Shown: positions 1 to 9,020, numbered from the stretch's first letter. The stretch: DNA of 46,567 nt from an uncultured Spirochaetales bacterium (GCA_949295505.1 CASFLH010000067.1:1-46567), one strand, 5' to 3'. Program-made: numbers and translations. The notes: generated by a model from the sequence alone, not told the origin.

Positions 1-1
1 C

Positions 2-1072
2 ATCTACGCGCTGATCAACAGGGACTTCTACATCATGCCGTACCATCTTCTGAAGGATATCTCGGATGCAGATCTCGCCTCGGACCGCTTCTGGCAGAAT
101 CCGATCGGAGCAGGCCCGTGCATCTTCGACAGCCAGATTTCCGGAGAGAGGGTGGAGTTCAAGGCTAACAAGGACTACTACCTTGGAGCGCCGGACTTTG
201 ACCGTCTCGTGTATCGCGTGGTAACGGCGCCGAACCTCCTTGCAGGACTTGTGAGCGGCGAGATTGACGTGCTGTCTGCAGATGCTTCGCTTCCTCTTAC
301 AGACTGGGAGGCAGCATGCAATACGGAAGGCATCACGACAATGTCTATTCCTTCATTCAAGTATCAGACGATGGTCATCAATACCCAGCATATTCCGCAG
401 GAAGTCAGACAGGCTATCAACATCGCTATCAACAAGGACGTGCTTGTTGAGAGTCTTCTGATGGGCGAGGGTCGCAAGATAGCAGGACCTCTCACAGATG
501 ATCATCCGTACTTCAACGACGCGATACTTCCGATTGAATACAACCCGGAGAAGGCAAAGGAGATGATTGCCGAGTCCGGATTCGATACATCGAGAACTCT
601 TACGATGCTGACAGCTACCGGTACTGATATCGGACAGAAGACAGCAGTCCTCATCCAGCAGGATCTCCAGAAGGTCGGACTGAAGATACAGATCCAGACT
701 ATAGATTTCCCGACACTGCTCACGAATACGAGAAACGGGGACTTCGACTTCAGCTTCATCGGTTTCCAGGGATCTGTTGACCCGACAGAGAGTGTTCCTA
801 ACGTGACTGTCGGATACCTCAACAACTTCCCGGGCCTTACTGACCCGACACTTGGAGAGATCGGTATGGAGAGCTCTCTCAGGGTTGATCCGGCTGAAAG
901 GCATGAGCTGATGGATCAGTATCAGGTGCTTATCAAAGAGCAGGTACCGTATGTGTATCTCTATTCGCAGAATATCCTTTCTGCACATACGAACAGGGTC
1001 TCTGGAATCCCTGAGCCTCCAGTGGATGTGTACGCCAATAAGTGCGTATGGCTCTGGGAGATCGCAGACTGA
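2..1072 (+). CDS. ABC transporter substrate-binding protein, family 5 (peptide), 5'-truncated
   Basis: The reading frame is open from base 2, so the gene starts outside the window; about 356 C-terminal residues are present, roughly two thirds of a usual 500-600 residue family 5 protein. The text NPIGAGP followed by a hydrophobic/aromatic strand, then VRQAINIAINKD and the closing VSGIPEPP region are typical of OppA/DppA-like extracytoplasmic solute-binding proteins, which capture peptides and hand them to a membrane permease. The genes for the two ATPases follow directly; the permease genes are not seen and are probably upstream of the window. Exact substrate (oligo- or dipeptide, or another solute bound by this family) cannot be read from the sequence, but the downstream dipeptidase argues for peptides. 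Confidence 0.88.
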   Translation: MYALINRDFYIMPYHLLKDISDADLASDRFWQNPIGAGPCIFDSQISGERVEFKANKDYYLGAPDFDRLVYRVVTAPNLLAGLVSGEIDVLSADASLPLTDWEAACNTEGITTMSIPSFKYQTMVINTQHIPQEVRQAINIAINKDVLVESLLMGEGRKIAGPLTDDHPYFNDAILPIEYNPEKAKEMIAESGFDTSRTLTMLTATGTDIGQKTAVLIQQDLQKVGLKIQIQTIDFPTLLTNTRNGDFDFSFIGFQGSVDPTESVPNVTVGYLNNFPGLTDPTLGEIGMESSLRVDPAERHELMDQYQVLIKEQVPYVYLYSQNILSAHTNRVSGIPEPPVDVYANKCVWLWEIAD

Positions 1073-1082
1073 CATATGCAAT

Positions 1083-1103
1083 CCTGCCCCTTCGTGGGGC
1101 AGG
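1083..1103 (+). other. Intra-operon GC-rich hairpin
   Basis: CCTGCCCC and GGGGCAGG form an 8-bp stem around a five-base loop, eleven bases after the binding-protein stop codon. No T-tract follows, so it is more likely an mRNA-stabilising or partly attenuating hairpin than a full terminator. In such operons this kind of hairpin lets binding protein be made in excess over the ATPases; that role is inferred. Confidence 0.5.
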
Positions 1104-1130
1104 TTCTAGGAAATGAGACGGAGGATGACA

Positions 1131-2120
1131 ATGGAAGATAAGGTGCTTGAAGTGAAGAATCTCACTACGGTCTTCAGTGGAAAGGCCGGTACCGTTACTG
1201 CAGTTGATGGTATTTCTTTCTCCATAGACAGGGGCAGCTGCCTCTGCATCGTAGGGGAATCGGGCTGCGGCAAGAGCGTTACGGCTCTATCCATACTTCG
1301 TCTTATTCCCCGGAATTCCGGAGAGATTGCAGGTGGTGAGATTATTTTCGATGGTAATGACCTCCTGAAGATGACGCAGGATGAGATAAGGAAGATCAGA
1401 GGCAACAGGATTTCGATGATTTTCCAGGATTCTATGACAGGCCTGAATCCTGTGATGACAGTAGGGCGGCAGGTCGTCGAGGCAATACGCATCCATGACA
1501 AGAGCATTACGAAGGAGGAGGCCGAGGAGAAGGCCATCAAAATCCTCAGCGATGTAGGCATCCCTTCTCCTGAGCTCAGAATGAAAGAGTATCCTCATCA
1601 GCTTTCTGGCGGAATGAGACAGCGCGTGATGATAGCAATGGCACTTTCCGCAGGGCACAATGAACTGCTGATTGCTGATGAGCCGACTACCGCACTGGAT
1701 GTAACGATTCAGGCGCAGATCCTGAGTCTCATGAGAATGCTCAAGGAGAAGAACGGGACGTCCATCATGATGATCACGCATGATATGGGTGTTGTCGCGG
1801 AGATGGCTGATTACGTTCTCGTCATGTATGCTGGAAAGGAGATGGAATACGCTGATGTGACATCGCTTTTCAATAATCCGCTTCATCCGTATACGGACGG
1901 GCTCCTGAAATCAATACCGAGGCTCTCGCAGTCAAGCGATGAAGAGCTCTACACCATACATGGCAATGTGCCTGATCTCTCGCATATGCCCACCGGCTGC
2001 AGATTCTCCACAAGATGCACATGCGCAAAGGGAAAGTGCTTTGAGAAAGAGCCTCCTTTCTTCTCTGTTGATGGTCATCTTGTCCGCTGCTGGAACTATG
2101 AGAAGGAGGCTGATAAATGA
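1131..2120 (+). CDS. oppD: Oligopeptide/dipeptide ABC transporter ATPase OppD-like
   Basis: ABC ATPase of 329 residues that would power peptide uptake from the cytoplasmic face of the membrane. Walker A GESGCGKS is at residues 42-49, the signature LSGGMRQR and Walker [13 protein letters not shown] follow in the usual spacing. After the nucleotide-binding domain comes the oligopeptide/dipeptide C-terminal extension with the CRFSTRC cysteine segment typical of OppD/DppD. I chose the ATG at 1131 because GGAGG lies six bases before it; an ATG at 1113 and one at 1125 are also in frame but are badly placed relative to that site. It overlaps oppF by four bases (ATGA), showing translational coupling. 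OppD rather than DppD is a convention here; the two are not separable by eye. Confidence 0.9.
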   Translation: MEDKVLEVKNLTTVFSGKAGTVTAVDGISFSIDRGSCLCIVGESGCGKSVTALSILRLIPRNSGEIAGGEIIFDGNDLLKMTQDEIRKIRGNRISMIFQDSMTGLNPVMTVGRQVVEAIRIHDKSITKEEAEEKAIKILSDVGIPSPELRMKEYPHQLSGGMRQRVMIAMALSAGHNELLIADEPTTALDVTIQAQILSLMRMLKEKNGTSIMMITHDMGVVAEMADYVLVMYAGKEMEYADVTSLFNNPLHPYTDGLLKSIPRLSQSSDEELYTIHGNVPDLSHMPTGCRFSTRCTCAKGKCFEKEPPFFSVDGHLVRCWNYEKEADK

Positions 2121-3088
2121 CAGGAAACGATGTGCTTCTCTCTGTGCAGGACCTTACCAAGAACTATGTCTCGAAGAAATCATTTTTCGGGAAACCACTG
2201 AGTTATGTCCATGCCGTCGATGATGTCTCCCTTGATATCTATCGCGGTGAGACGCTAGGTGTTGTCGGTGAATCAGGATGCGGAAAATCTACGCTTGGAA
2301 GATCAATCCTGCGTCTGATCGAGCCTACATCCGGCAAGATCATATATAACGGCACGGATCTCCGCACGCTTGATAAAGAGCAGATGAGACAGATGAGACG
2401 CAAGCTGCAGCTCATTTTCCAGGATCCATATGCTTCTCTCAACCCAAGGATGACTGTTCTTGACCTTATTAAGGCGCCACTGGATGTCTTCAACATCGGA
2501 ACGCAGGAAGAGAGGGTTGAGCGCGTTCTTGAGATGATGAGCCTCGTTGGCCTTACGGAAGAGCAGATGAACAGATACCCACACGAATTCTCCGGTGGTC
2601 AGAGACAGCGTATCGTCATTGCGCGTGCCATCATCCTCGGACCGGAATTCGTCGTCTGTGACGAGCCTGTGTCCGCTCTTGATGTCTCGGTAAGAGCGCA
2701 GGTCCTGAATCTCCTGAAAGAACTTCAGGAGAAGCGTAGCCTGACATATATGTTCATCAGCCATGATCTTTCGGTCGTCAAATACATCAGTGACAGAATC
2801 GCTGTTATGTATCTTGGCCGTGTTGCTGAGCTCGCGACCAAGGATGAGCTCTATGATTCTCCGCTTCATCCTTACACGAAGGCTCTTCTCGCTGCTATTC
2901 CTATTCCTGAGGTGGGAAGAAAGCGCGAGGGAGTTCAGCTCGAAGGGGATGTGCCAAGTCCTATCAATCCGCCATCAGGCTGTTATTTCCATACAAGATG
3001 TCCTTATGCGAAGGATATATGCAGCAAAGAGAAGCCTGAGCTGAGAGAGGTGCACCCCGGACACTGGTGCGCATGTCATTTTGCATAG
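2117..3088 (+). CDS. oppF: Oligopeptide/dipeptide ABC transporter ATPase OppF-like
   Basis: Second ATPase of the importer, 323 residues. Walker A GESGCGKS is at residues 51-58, the signature is FSGGQRQR, and Walker B reads VVCDEPVSALD. The C-terminal extension carries GCYFHTRCPYAKDIC, the cysteine-bearing segment characteristic of OppF/DppF. With OppD it would form the heterodimeric motor of a five-part peptide importer. It starts inside the oppD stop codon and is followed after eight bases by the dipeptidase gene, so uptake and hydrolysis of peptides are very likely on one transcript. Confidence 0.9.
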   Translation: MTGNDVLLSVQDLTKNYVSKKSFFGKPLSYVHAVDDVSLDIYRGETLGVVGESGCGKSTLGRSILRLIEPTSGKIIYNGTDLRTLDKEQMRQMRRKLQLIFQDPYASLNPRMTVLDLIKAPLDVFNIGTQEERVERVLEMMSLVGLTEEQMNRYPHEFSGGQRQRIVIARAIILGPEFVVCDEPVSALDVSVRAQVLNLLKELQEKRSLTYMFISHDLSVVKYISDRIAVMYLGRVAELATKDELYDSPLHPYTKALLAAIPIPEVGRKREGVQLEGDVPSPINPPSGCYFHTRCPYAKDICSKEKPELREVHPGHWCACHFA

Positions 3089-3096
3089 GAGGAATC

Positions 3097-4497
3097 ATGG
3101 ATTTCGATGAGAATCTTTCCAGTAGGCTTGATGAATGGATAGAGGCGCACAAGGAAGAGCTTCTTAATGATATTTCCTCAGTTGTCGCTATTCGCAGCGT
3201 TTCCGAGAAGGAAGCCGATGGCTATCCATATGGCAAAGGCTGCCATGATGTGCTTCTGGAGGCAGAGAGAATAGCTTCTGGCTATGGATTTGAATGCAGC
3301 AACCCTGAAGACAGGTATCTTCTTGTACGTTTCGGAAGGAATGGTGGTAAGAAGATCGGTGTTTTCAATCATATGGATGTGGTTCCGGAGGGAACAGGAT
3401 GGGAGCATGAGCCATACAGGTGTGTGCTTGAGAACGGGTTCCTTGTGGGGCGCGGCGTCGCGGATAACAAAGGTGCTGGAATGGCCTCGCTTTACGCACT
3501 CCGGTTTCTTTCAGAGCAGGGTATCTGTCTTTCCCATGATGTCGAGCTGTACTACGGAGCTGCTGAAGAGACGGGCATGGAGGATGTTGAGATATATCTT
3601 CAGCATAATGAGGCCCCGTATTTCTCGCTTGTTCCTGATAGCAATTTCCCTGTCTGCTATGGAGAAAAGGGAAATCTCCGTTTTGATCTGTCCGTCAGGC
3701 TTCCTTCTGACAGCAGGATAATCAGCCTTGAGGCAGGAGAAGTCGTCAACTCCGTTCCCAATACAGCCACTGCTGTGCTGGATGGAGGCGTTTCCGTACA
3801 TGATTATCCAGGGACTACCGTCAACAGAAATGATGGTAAGGTTGTTGTCACGGCACATGGTGCAGCAGGACATGCCGCATTCCCTGAGCTGTCCGATAAC
3901 GCTGTCCGCATCCTCCTTGAGTGCCTTTCTCTTGCAGAGGGGCTTGATGAAGCTTCCTGCCATGCGGTCAAGGCTCTGCTCAAGGCCGTTTCCGGTTATT
4001 ATGGGGAAGGATTGGGAGCGGAAGAAGAAGATGAGGCTTCCGGTAAGCTGACTGTGGTCGGCACAGTGCTCAGGATGAATGACGGCCTCGTGACACTCTC
4101 CTTTGATTCCAGGACGCCTGTTACGGTGGACGGAAACTGGGTGGAAGAGAAATACAAGGCGTTCGCTGCTTCCAATGGCCTGGAATACACCGGTATCTCC
4201 TGGTCGCGTCCGGCTTATACACCAGTGGACAGTCCCGAGGTGCAGCTTCTCTGCTCTGTGGCGGAATATGTACACAAAAGAAAGCTGACGCCGTATACGA
4301 TGGGTGGTGGTACGTATTCAAGGAAACTGCCATTTGCGGTTGGCTTCGGACCTGGTCTTCCGGATGCTCCGAATCTGTATCCTCAGGGCAAGGGAAATGG
4401 TCATCAGAGCGATGAGTGCATACTCTTCGAGCTGATTCTCAAAGATATAAAAGCAGATGTTCTCGCCCTGATTGGGCTCGATAAGATCATCGGATAG
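3097..4497 (+). CDS. pepV: M20-family dipeptidase, PepV-like
   Basis: A 466-residue member of the M20 metallopeptidases, closest by pattern to the PepV/Xaa-His dipeptidases that cut dipeptides in the cytoplasm. The first zinc motif is NHMDVVPEGTGW (H92, D94), the bridging Asp is in GRGVADNKGAG (D123), the catalytic Glu pair is in YGAAEETGMED (E157, E158), and a further ligand Asp is in PDSNFPVCYGEKG (D181). The last zinc histidine is in GNGHQSDE near the C-terminus. A strong AGGAGGA sits just before the ATG at 3097; a longer in-frame start at 3067 would run into oppF and is not needed. Placement straight after oppDF suggests it processes the imported peptides. Confidence 0.9.
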   Translation: MDFDENLSSRLDEWIEAHKEELLNDISSVVAIRSVSEKEADGYPYGKGCHDVLLEAERIASGYGFECSNPEDRYLLVRFGRNGGKKIGVFNHMDVVPEGTGWEHEPYRCVLENGFLVGRGVADNKGAGMASLYALRFLSEQGICLSHDVELYYGAAEETGMEDVEIYLQHNEAPYFSLVPDSNFPVCYGEKGNLRFDLSVRLPSDSRIISLEAGEVVNSVPNTATAVLDGGVSVHDYPGTTVNRNDGKVVVTAHGAAGHAAFPELSDNAVRILLECLSLAEGLDEASCHAVKALLKAVSGYYGEGLGAEEEDEASGKLTVVGTVLRMNDGLVTLSFDSRTPVTVDGNWVEEKYKAFAASNGLEYTGISWSRPAYTPVDSPEVQLLCSVAEYVHKRKLTPYTMGGGTYSRKLPFAVGFGPGLPDAPNLYPQGKGNGHQSDECILFELILKDIKADVLALIGLDKIIG

Positions 4498-4506
4498 GAG
4501 GTAGGT

Positions 4507-5469
4507 ATGACAAACAAGGAACGTGTTATCGCGGCAATCAAAGGTGAGAGTGTGGATAAAGTACCGGCATCCTTCTCTCTTCATTTCCCCAAGGAAGTGG
4601 CAAAGGAAGAAGCTGGTGTGAAGTCCCATCTTGATTTCTACAGGGAAACCGGTGTTGATATCATGAAGATCATGAACGAGAATCTCGTTCCTGTGTTCGA
4701 GAAATATGAAGGACCGGCTTCCTGGAGTCACTTCCCGTCATATTCACGCCATGACAAGTTCATTACTGATCAGATTGATTTCTGCAAGAGAATCATGGAT
4801 GAAAGCCCGGATGGGACATTCTTCCTCGGTACTGTGCATGGAATCTGCGCATCGATGATTCATCCTTTCGAGCCACAGGTAGGGTATGAGACCATCAGAG
4901 CAGAGCAGGTAAGGGCTTTCAGAGAGAACAGGACAGGCTATCTGGATGCCGCGAAGAAGGTCACAGAGGCGATGAATATCCTCATTGAGGAGCAGGTCAA
5001 GGCCGGAGTTGATGCAATCTACTATGCAGCCCTTGGCGGTGAGAAGCGCTATTTCAGCACAGAAGAGTTCAATGAGGCGTTCATGCCATTTGATCTTGAG
5101 ATGCTCTCAACGATAAAAGCAAACGGCGCTTATTCGTTCCTTCATATCTGCAAGGATGGCCTCGATATGGCACGCTATGCTTCCTATGCTCCGTTTGCTG
5201 ATGTGGTCAACTGGGGTATCTATGAGGATAATTACTTCACGCTTGAGGATGGTAGGGCGATGTTCCCGAAGGCCACTATCATGGGCGGTCTTGCAAACAG
5301 AAAGGGTGTTATCATCGATGGAAGCGATGATGAGCTGAAGGCTGCGGTCAGAAGCATTATCGAGGGATTCGGCAAACAGAAGTTCATCTTCGGAGCAGAC
5401 TGCACGCTCCCGACGGAGATTCCGTATTCAAGAATACGCAAGATAATGGATTACGTTGCAGAGGTGTAA
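4507..5469 (+). CDS. URO-D superfamily protein, cobalamin methyltransferase (MtaA/CmuA)-like
   Basis: A 320-residue protein of the uroporphyrinogen decarboxylase superfamily; the opening MTNKERVIAAIKGE is typical of that fold. The superfamily includes the haem enzyme HemE and corrinoid-dependent methyltransferases such as MtaA and MtbA. Here an H-X-C motif (H213, C215, in FLHICKDG) and a later cysteine (C299, in FGADCTLPT) match the His-X-Cys...Cys zinc site of the methyltransferases, so a methyl-transfer role is more likely than porphyrin decarboxylation. No corrinoid protein or haem gene is nearby; neighbours are a dipeptidase and a cysteine-desulfidase-like gene. A good AGGAGGTAGGT precedes the start. 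The real substrate is unknown. Confidence 0.75.
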   Translation: MTNKERVIAAIKGESVDKVPASFSLHFPKEVAKEEAGVKSHLDFYRETGVDIMKIMNENLVPVFEKYEGPASWSHFPSYSRHDKFITDQIDFCKRIMDESPDGTFFLGTVHGICASMIHPFEPQVGYETIRAEQVRAFRENRTGYLDAAKKVTEAMNILIEEQVKAGVDAIYYAALGGEKRYFSTEEFNEAFMPFDLEMLSTIKANGAYSFLHICKDGLDMARYASYAPFADVVNWGIYEDNYFTLEDGRAMFPKATIMGGLANRKGVIIDGSDDELKAAVRSIIEGFGKQKFIFGADCTLPTEIPYSRIRKIMDYVAEV

Positions 5470-5470
5470 T

Positions 5471-6739
5471 ATGGATCATGGTCTCAGCTACTGCGCTATA
5501 CTCAAGGAAGAGCTTATTCCGGCACTCGGATGTACGGAGCCTATAGCAATCGCATATGCCGCTGCTGTAGGCAGGAAAGAGCTTGGCGTTATGCCGGATA
5601 AGGTGATTGTCGAGGCAAGCGGCAATATCATCAAGAATGTGAAGGGCGTCGTTGTTCCCAACTGCGGTGGCCTGAAAGGAATCGGGGCGGCTGCGGCTAT
5701 CGGAATCACCGGCGGCAATCCGGATAAGGAACTTGAGGTTCTTGCAGGTGTCACTCCGGAGAATATCGAAGAGGCAAAGGCCCTTGTGAGTTCAAAGGCA
5801 GTAACCGTCAGGCATCTCAAGTCCAAAGCGAAACTTCATATCATCATCACCGAGAAACATGGTTCGGATTATTCCACCGTTGAGATCATCCATCAGCATA
5901 CGAATATCGTGAGGATTGAGAAAAATGGTGAGATGGTCCTTTCAAAGCCTTTTGCCGAGGAGGAGATGAATACCTCCCTCACCGACCGAAGCTGCCTTTC
6001 TGTGCGTGATATCGTTGACTTTGCAGAGCATGGGGATATCACACCGGTGATCCCGGTTCTCGAGAAGCAGATTGAATGCAACGAGACAATAAGCGATGAA
6101 GGTCTTAAGCATCACTGGGGCGTCGGTGTCGGCCGCATGATACTCTCTCATTATGGTGATGGAGTGGAAAGCGAGGCAAAGGCCGCCGCAGCTGCGGGAA
6201 GTGACGCGAGAATGAGTGGTTGTCTTCTGCCGGTTGTCATCAATTCCGGAAGCGGTAATCAGGGAATTACGGCATCCATGCCTGTAATCGTCTACGCAAA
6301 ACACCTTGGTGTCTCTCACGAGAAACTTCTGAGAGCGCTTGTGCTTAGCAATCTGATGGCAATCCATCAGAAGACCAGAATCGGACGTCTTTCCGCGTAT
6401 TGCGGAGCTGTAAGCGCCGCCTGTGGATCAGGTGCAGCCATCACATGGCTCAAGGGGGGTGACGAGAAGCAGATTGAGAGCACTATCATCAACACGCTTG
6501 CGAATGTGTCCGGTATTATCTGTGATGGTGCAAAGCCTTCCTGCGCTGCAAAGATTGCAAGCGCAGTTGATGCCGCTATCATCGCAGATAACCTCACATG
6601 GGAGAATGAACGTTTCTCTGATGGGGACGGAATCGTCAAAGGCGATGCGGAGAAGACCATTGAAGGTGTCGGTGTCATTGCAAGCCAGGGCATGCAGGAC
6701 ACGGATGACGAGATTCTCTCTGTGATGATTGAAGACTGA
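5471..6739 (+). CDS. UPF0597 / serine dehydratase alpha-like, probable L-cysteine desulfidase
   Basis: A 422-residue member of the L-serine dehydratase alpha-like UPF0597 family (YhaM/CyuA), whose studied members break L-cysteine into sulfide, ammonia and pyruvate with a [4Fe-4S] cluster. The expected cysteines are present: C21 in ALGCTEP, one in the CGAVSAACGSG segment, and the pair in GIICDGAKPSCAAK. The ATG at 5471 is preceded by GAGGTG; an upstream TTG would overlap the previous gene and is less likely. It starts one base after the URO-D-like gene ends and is the last gene before a clear terminator. A related substrate (serine, or another beta-eliminable amino acid) cannot be excluded. 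Confidence 0.82.
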   Translation: MDHGLSYCAILKEELIPALGCTEPIAIAYAAAVGRKELGVMPDKVIVEASGNIIKNVKGVVVPNCGGLKGIGAAAAIGITGGNPDKELEVLAGVTPENIEEAKALVSSKAVTVRHLKSKAKLHIIITEKHGSDYSTVEIIHQHTNIVRIEKNGEMVLSKPFAEEEMNTSLTDRSCLSVRDIVDFAEHGDITPVIPVLEKQIECNETISDEGLKHHWGVGVGRMILSHYGDGVESEAKAAAAAGSDARMSGCLLPVVINSGSGNQGITASMPVIVYAKHLGVSHEKLLRALVLSNLMAIHQKTRIGRLSAYCGAVSAACGSGAAITWLKGGDEKQIESTIINTLANVSGIICDGAKPSCAAKIASAVDAAIIADNLTWENERFSDGDGIVKGDAEKTIEGVGVIASQGMQDTDDEILSVMIED

Positions 6740-6761
6740 GAAATCATACAATCCATGCAGA

Positions 6762-6790
6762 CCCTCCTCATGCCAAGAGGAGGGATTTTG
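6762..6790 (+). terminator. Rho-independent terminator of the peptide operon
   Basis: CCCTCCTC and GAGGAGGG make a perfect 8-bp stem with a seven-base loop, followed by ATTTTG. It lies 23 bases after the last stop codon of the peptide-utilisation operon. Confidence 0.8.
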
Positions 6791-6954
6791 TGTATAAGAT
6801 GCAATTGAGCCGGATATTTGTTTTTCAAAGAGCTTGTTCCTTGGCACATATCAGTTAAGACATAATTCAGAGATTTCTGTATCAATGACACCTGCCTCAT
6901 AGCCATTGATAATCGAAATAGTAATAGAATCTCTGTCCGTAGCGGGGATTTTCC

Positions 6955-6984
6955 TTGACAGAAAACAACGGGGGGGGGTAGGCT
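6955..6984 (+). promoter_or_regulatory. Candidate promoter with a poly-G spacer
   Basis: A perfect -35 box TTGACA (6955-6960) is followed by a spacer holding nine consecutive Gs (6970-6978). TAGGCT at 6979-6984 would be a -10 box with an 18-base spacer; a better-looking TATAAA at 6984-6989 lies 23 bases from the -35 and would be too far. Loss of one G would give the optimal 17-base spacing for TAGGCT. Transcription would begin near 6991, just before the ribosome binding site of the lipoprotein gene. The arrangement resembles phase-variable promoters, but no start site is proven. Confidence 0.5.
6970..6978 (+). repeat. Homopolymeric G9 tract
   Basis: Nine Gs in a row, the longest such run in the window, directly upstream of the lipoprotein start region. 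Tracts of this length are prone to slipped-strand change in many bacteria. Confidence 0.95.
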
Positions 6985-7004
6985 ATAAAAGATTGGAGGG
7001 TGAT

Positions 7005-8960
7005 ATGAGGAAAAGAATAGGTTTCACTCTGATTATAGTCTCGGTCATCATGGCCGTTGTCGCATGTCAACCAGATAACTGGTGGGAAGATTACTGGTGG
7101 CCGGATAAGATGCCAGAGAAGCCGGGTGCTCCCGGATCGGAGGGCAATCCTTATAAAATCTCCTCACAAGAAGATCTCGAGAATTTGAGAAACATAGATA
7201 CCACTGGCATCTTTTATGAGCTTTCAGGAGATATTGTCCTTGCGGATGAGTTTGAACCTATTCCGGTTTTCAAGGGAACAATTGATGGAAATGGTTATAG
7301 CATAAGAGGGCTTTCTACCACGGAATATGATTCATTTGATGAATATGTAGCTGGTGGTGGTTATGTCATGGATGATACCAGAACATTCAGCGCATTCATT
7401 CAGTCGCTTGATGGAGGAACAATCCGTAATCTTAAATTCGAGGATTATCACATTTCTGCACCTCCTGCCTCAACAAATGGTAATCATCGTTATATGGCAG
7501 TCGTTGCAGGTGTTTTGTCAAATGGAGCCACACTTGAGAATATTACTGTAGGGAAAGGGGAACTCGTTTCTCCTGTACGGGCAGGTGGAATAGTCTCATA
7601 TGTTAAGAATACTGATGGTTCTGTTGCGGTCAATACGGTTGCAAGCTGCACAAATGAAGCCGACGTAACTACGGAAATAAGGACAAACACATATGGAACA
7701 GCCGGAGGAATAGTCTCCACAACGACAGATGGGCCTCTGTATATTTCTGATTGCCGCAATAGCGGTATTATCACAGGATATGTTGCTGGTGGCATCGCGG
7801 GTGACATACAGAATAGCCGTGTTGCAGGAGAGACTGCAGATGGCCTTGCGATTAATGGTGTTCTTATTTCAGAGGCAGTGAATAAAGGAGTGGTCCGTGG
7901 TGTTGAATATGCAGGTGGTATCCTAGGAAATTTCTGGAACGGTGCTGCTGGAGATATTCATTCTTCTCACAATGAAGCGACGGTAGAATGTTATATACCT
8001 GAAGGTATAAATGCTCCGAACAAGAAAATAACCAATCTTGGTGGTATTATCGGCTCATCTATAACAATTAATGAAGCCGATAAGCGAACAACACATATTA
8101 TCAAAGACTGTACTAATACTGGTGATGTAGTAAACAATGAAAGTGCCGTTGATGCGTATATAGGTGGTATTATAGGCTCGACAGTATTTGGGCATGTGAT
8201 AATTGATGATTGTCATATGACTAAAGGTACTCTTAAGACTGTACAGGGACCGAAAACAACAACAGCTGAGCCTGTTGCAGAAGTTTCTATAGGTGGGGTT
8301 ATCGGGCGTACGGAAGGTAATCAGATCGTCATCCGCAATTCATACGCCTCTTCATCAGTTGTATATGATGTACCTTCAGGATATAGATACGGAGCTATTG
8401 CTGGTTATTTTGGCAGTGCCTCGTTTGGAGTTGCTCCTGGTTATAAGCTGGATGATGGCACAACTGCAGATTGGCAGGATCCAGAGGACATAGAGAAGAT
8501 GATGAATGAAGTCATATTTGATTCTCCTGTCACGATAGCGAATCCATTCGGAATCTTATCAGCCACATCATACTCAAAAGCTCTGAGGGCAACGAATATC
8601 CGTGCGGATAAATTATATATTGGCGGAGCAAGCAACTATGTTGCCGACGAATCAACACAGGACTGGGTTGCGGGAAAGACTGAATATGATCTTTCTGGCT
8701 GTGTTATCAATGAGTTGCACAGAGATCTTGATTTCGGATCAAGAGGTGGTGGCTCGAAACAGACAAGCGTCATCTCTGGTGTTGATATCAATGCTCTGAT
8801 TATAGATGAGGATACAGGTGATCCCCCTGAGTATGCACCAATTTCTATTTTCTTTGAAATTGATGACAGCTTCAGTTTCACCAACAATGCTACAGAAAAT
8901 TTCAAGTTGAATATCAATGGGACTGAATATACCGGGACTTCTGGAAGCATAGAGATTTAA
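7005..8960 (+). CDS. Large surface lipoprotein with GLUG-like repeats
   Basis: A 651-residue predicted lipoprotein. Residues 1-20 form a signal peptide (MRKRIG, then a hydrophobic stretch) ending in a lipobox VVAC with the lipidated Cys at 21. The mature part has many loosely repeated blocks of the form GGI(I/V)-small-residues followed by a short 'CxNxGxI/V' segment, for example AGGIAGDIQ, AGGILGNF, GGIIGSSI and GGVIGRTEG; this is the pattern of GLUG-type repeats that fold as a parallel beta-solenoid in adhesins and surface proteins. The ATG at 7005 has TTGGAGGG before it; the frame is open further upstream through the G tract but that would bury the signal peptide. The gene is visibly richer in A+T than its neighbours. 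Adhesion or exopolymer binding is a guess. Confidence 0.75.
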   Translation: MRKRIGFTLIIVSVIMAVVACQPDNWWEDYWWPDKMPEKPGAPGSEGNPYKISSQEDLENLRNIDTTGIFYELSGDIVLADEFEPIPVFKGTIDGNGYSIRGLSTTEYDSFDEYVAGGGYVMDDTRTFSAFIQSLDGGTIRNLKFEDYHISAPPASTNGNHRYMAVVAGVLSNGATLENITVGKGELVSPVRAGGIVSYVKNTDGSVAVNTVASCTNEADVTTEIRTNTYGTAGGIVSTTTDGPLYISDCRNSGIITGYVAGGIAGDIQNSRVAGETADGLAINGVLISEAVNKGVVRGVEYAGGILGNFWNGAAGDIHSSHNEATVECYIPEGINAPNKKITNLGGIIGSSITINEADKRTTHIIKDCTNTGDVVNNESAVDAYIGGIIGSTVFGHVIIDDCHMTKGTLKTVQGPKTTTAEPVAEVSIGGVIGRTEGNQIVIRNSYASSSVVYDVPSGYRYGAIAGYFGSASFGVAPGYKLDDGTTADWQDPEDIEKMMNEVIFDSPVTIANPFGILSATSYSKALRATNIRADKLYIGGASNYVADESTQDWVAGKTEYDLSGCVINELHRDLDFGSRGGGSKQTSVISGVDINALIIDEDTGDPPEYAPISIFFEIDDSFSFTNNATENFKLNINGTEYTGTSGSIEI

Positions 8961-8983
8961 ATTTTGCTCATCATCACTCTCGG

Positions 8984-9020
8984 GGCTCATGGGATGGTTC
9001 TCTCATGGGCCTCTTTCATT
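8984..9020 (+). terminator. Probable terminator of the lipoprotein gene
   Basis: GGCTCATGGGA (8984-8994) pairs with TCTCATGGGCC (9001-9011) through an 11-bp stem with two G-T pairs and a six-base loop, followed by TCTTTCATT. The T-run is imperfect. Confidence 0.6.

Noticed and set aside
353-1081. 242-codon open frame opposite the binding-protein gene
   Set aside because: Low-complexity shadow with no family resemblance; the plus frame is clearly coding.
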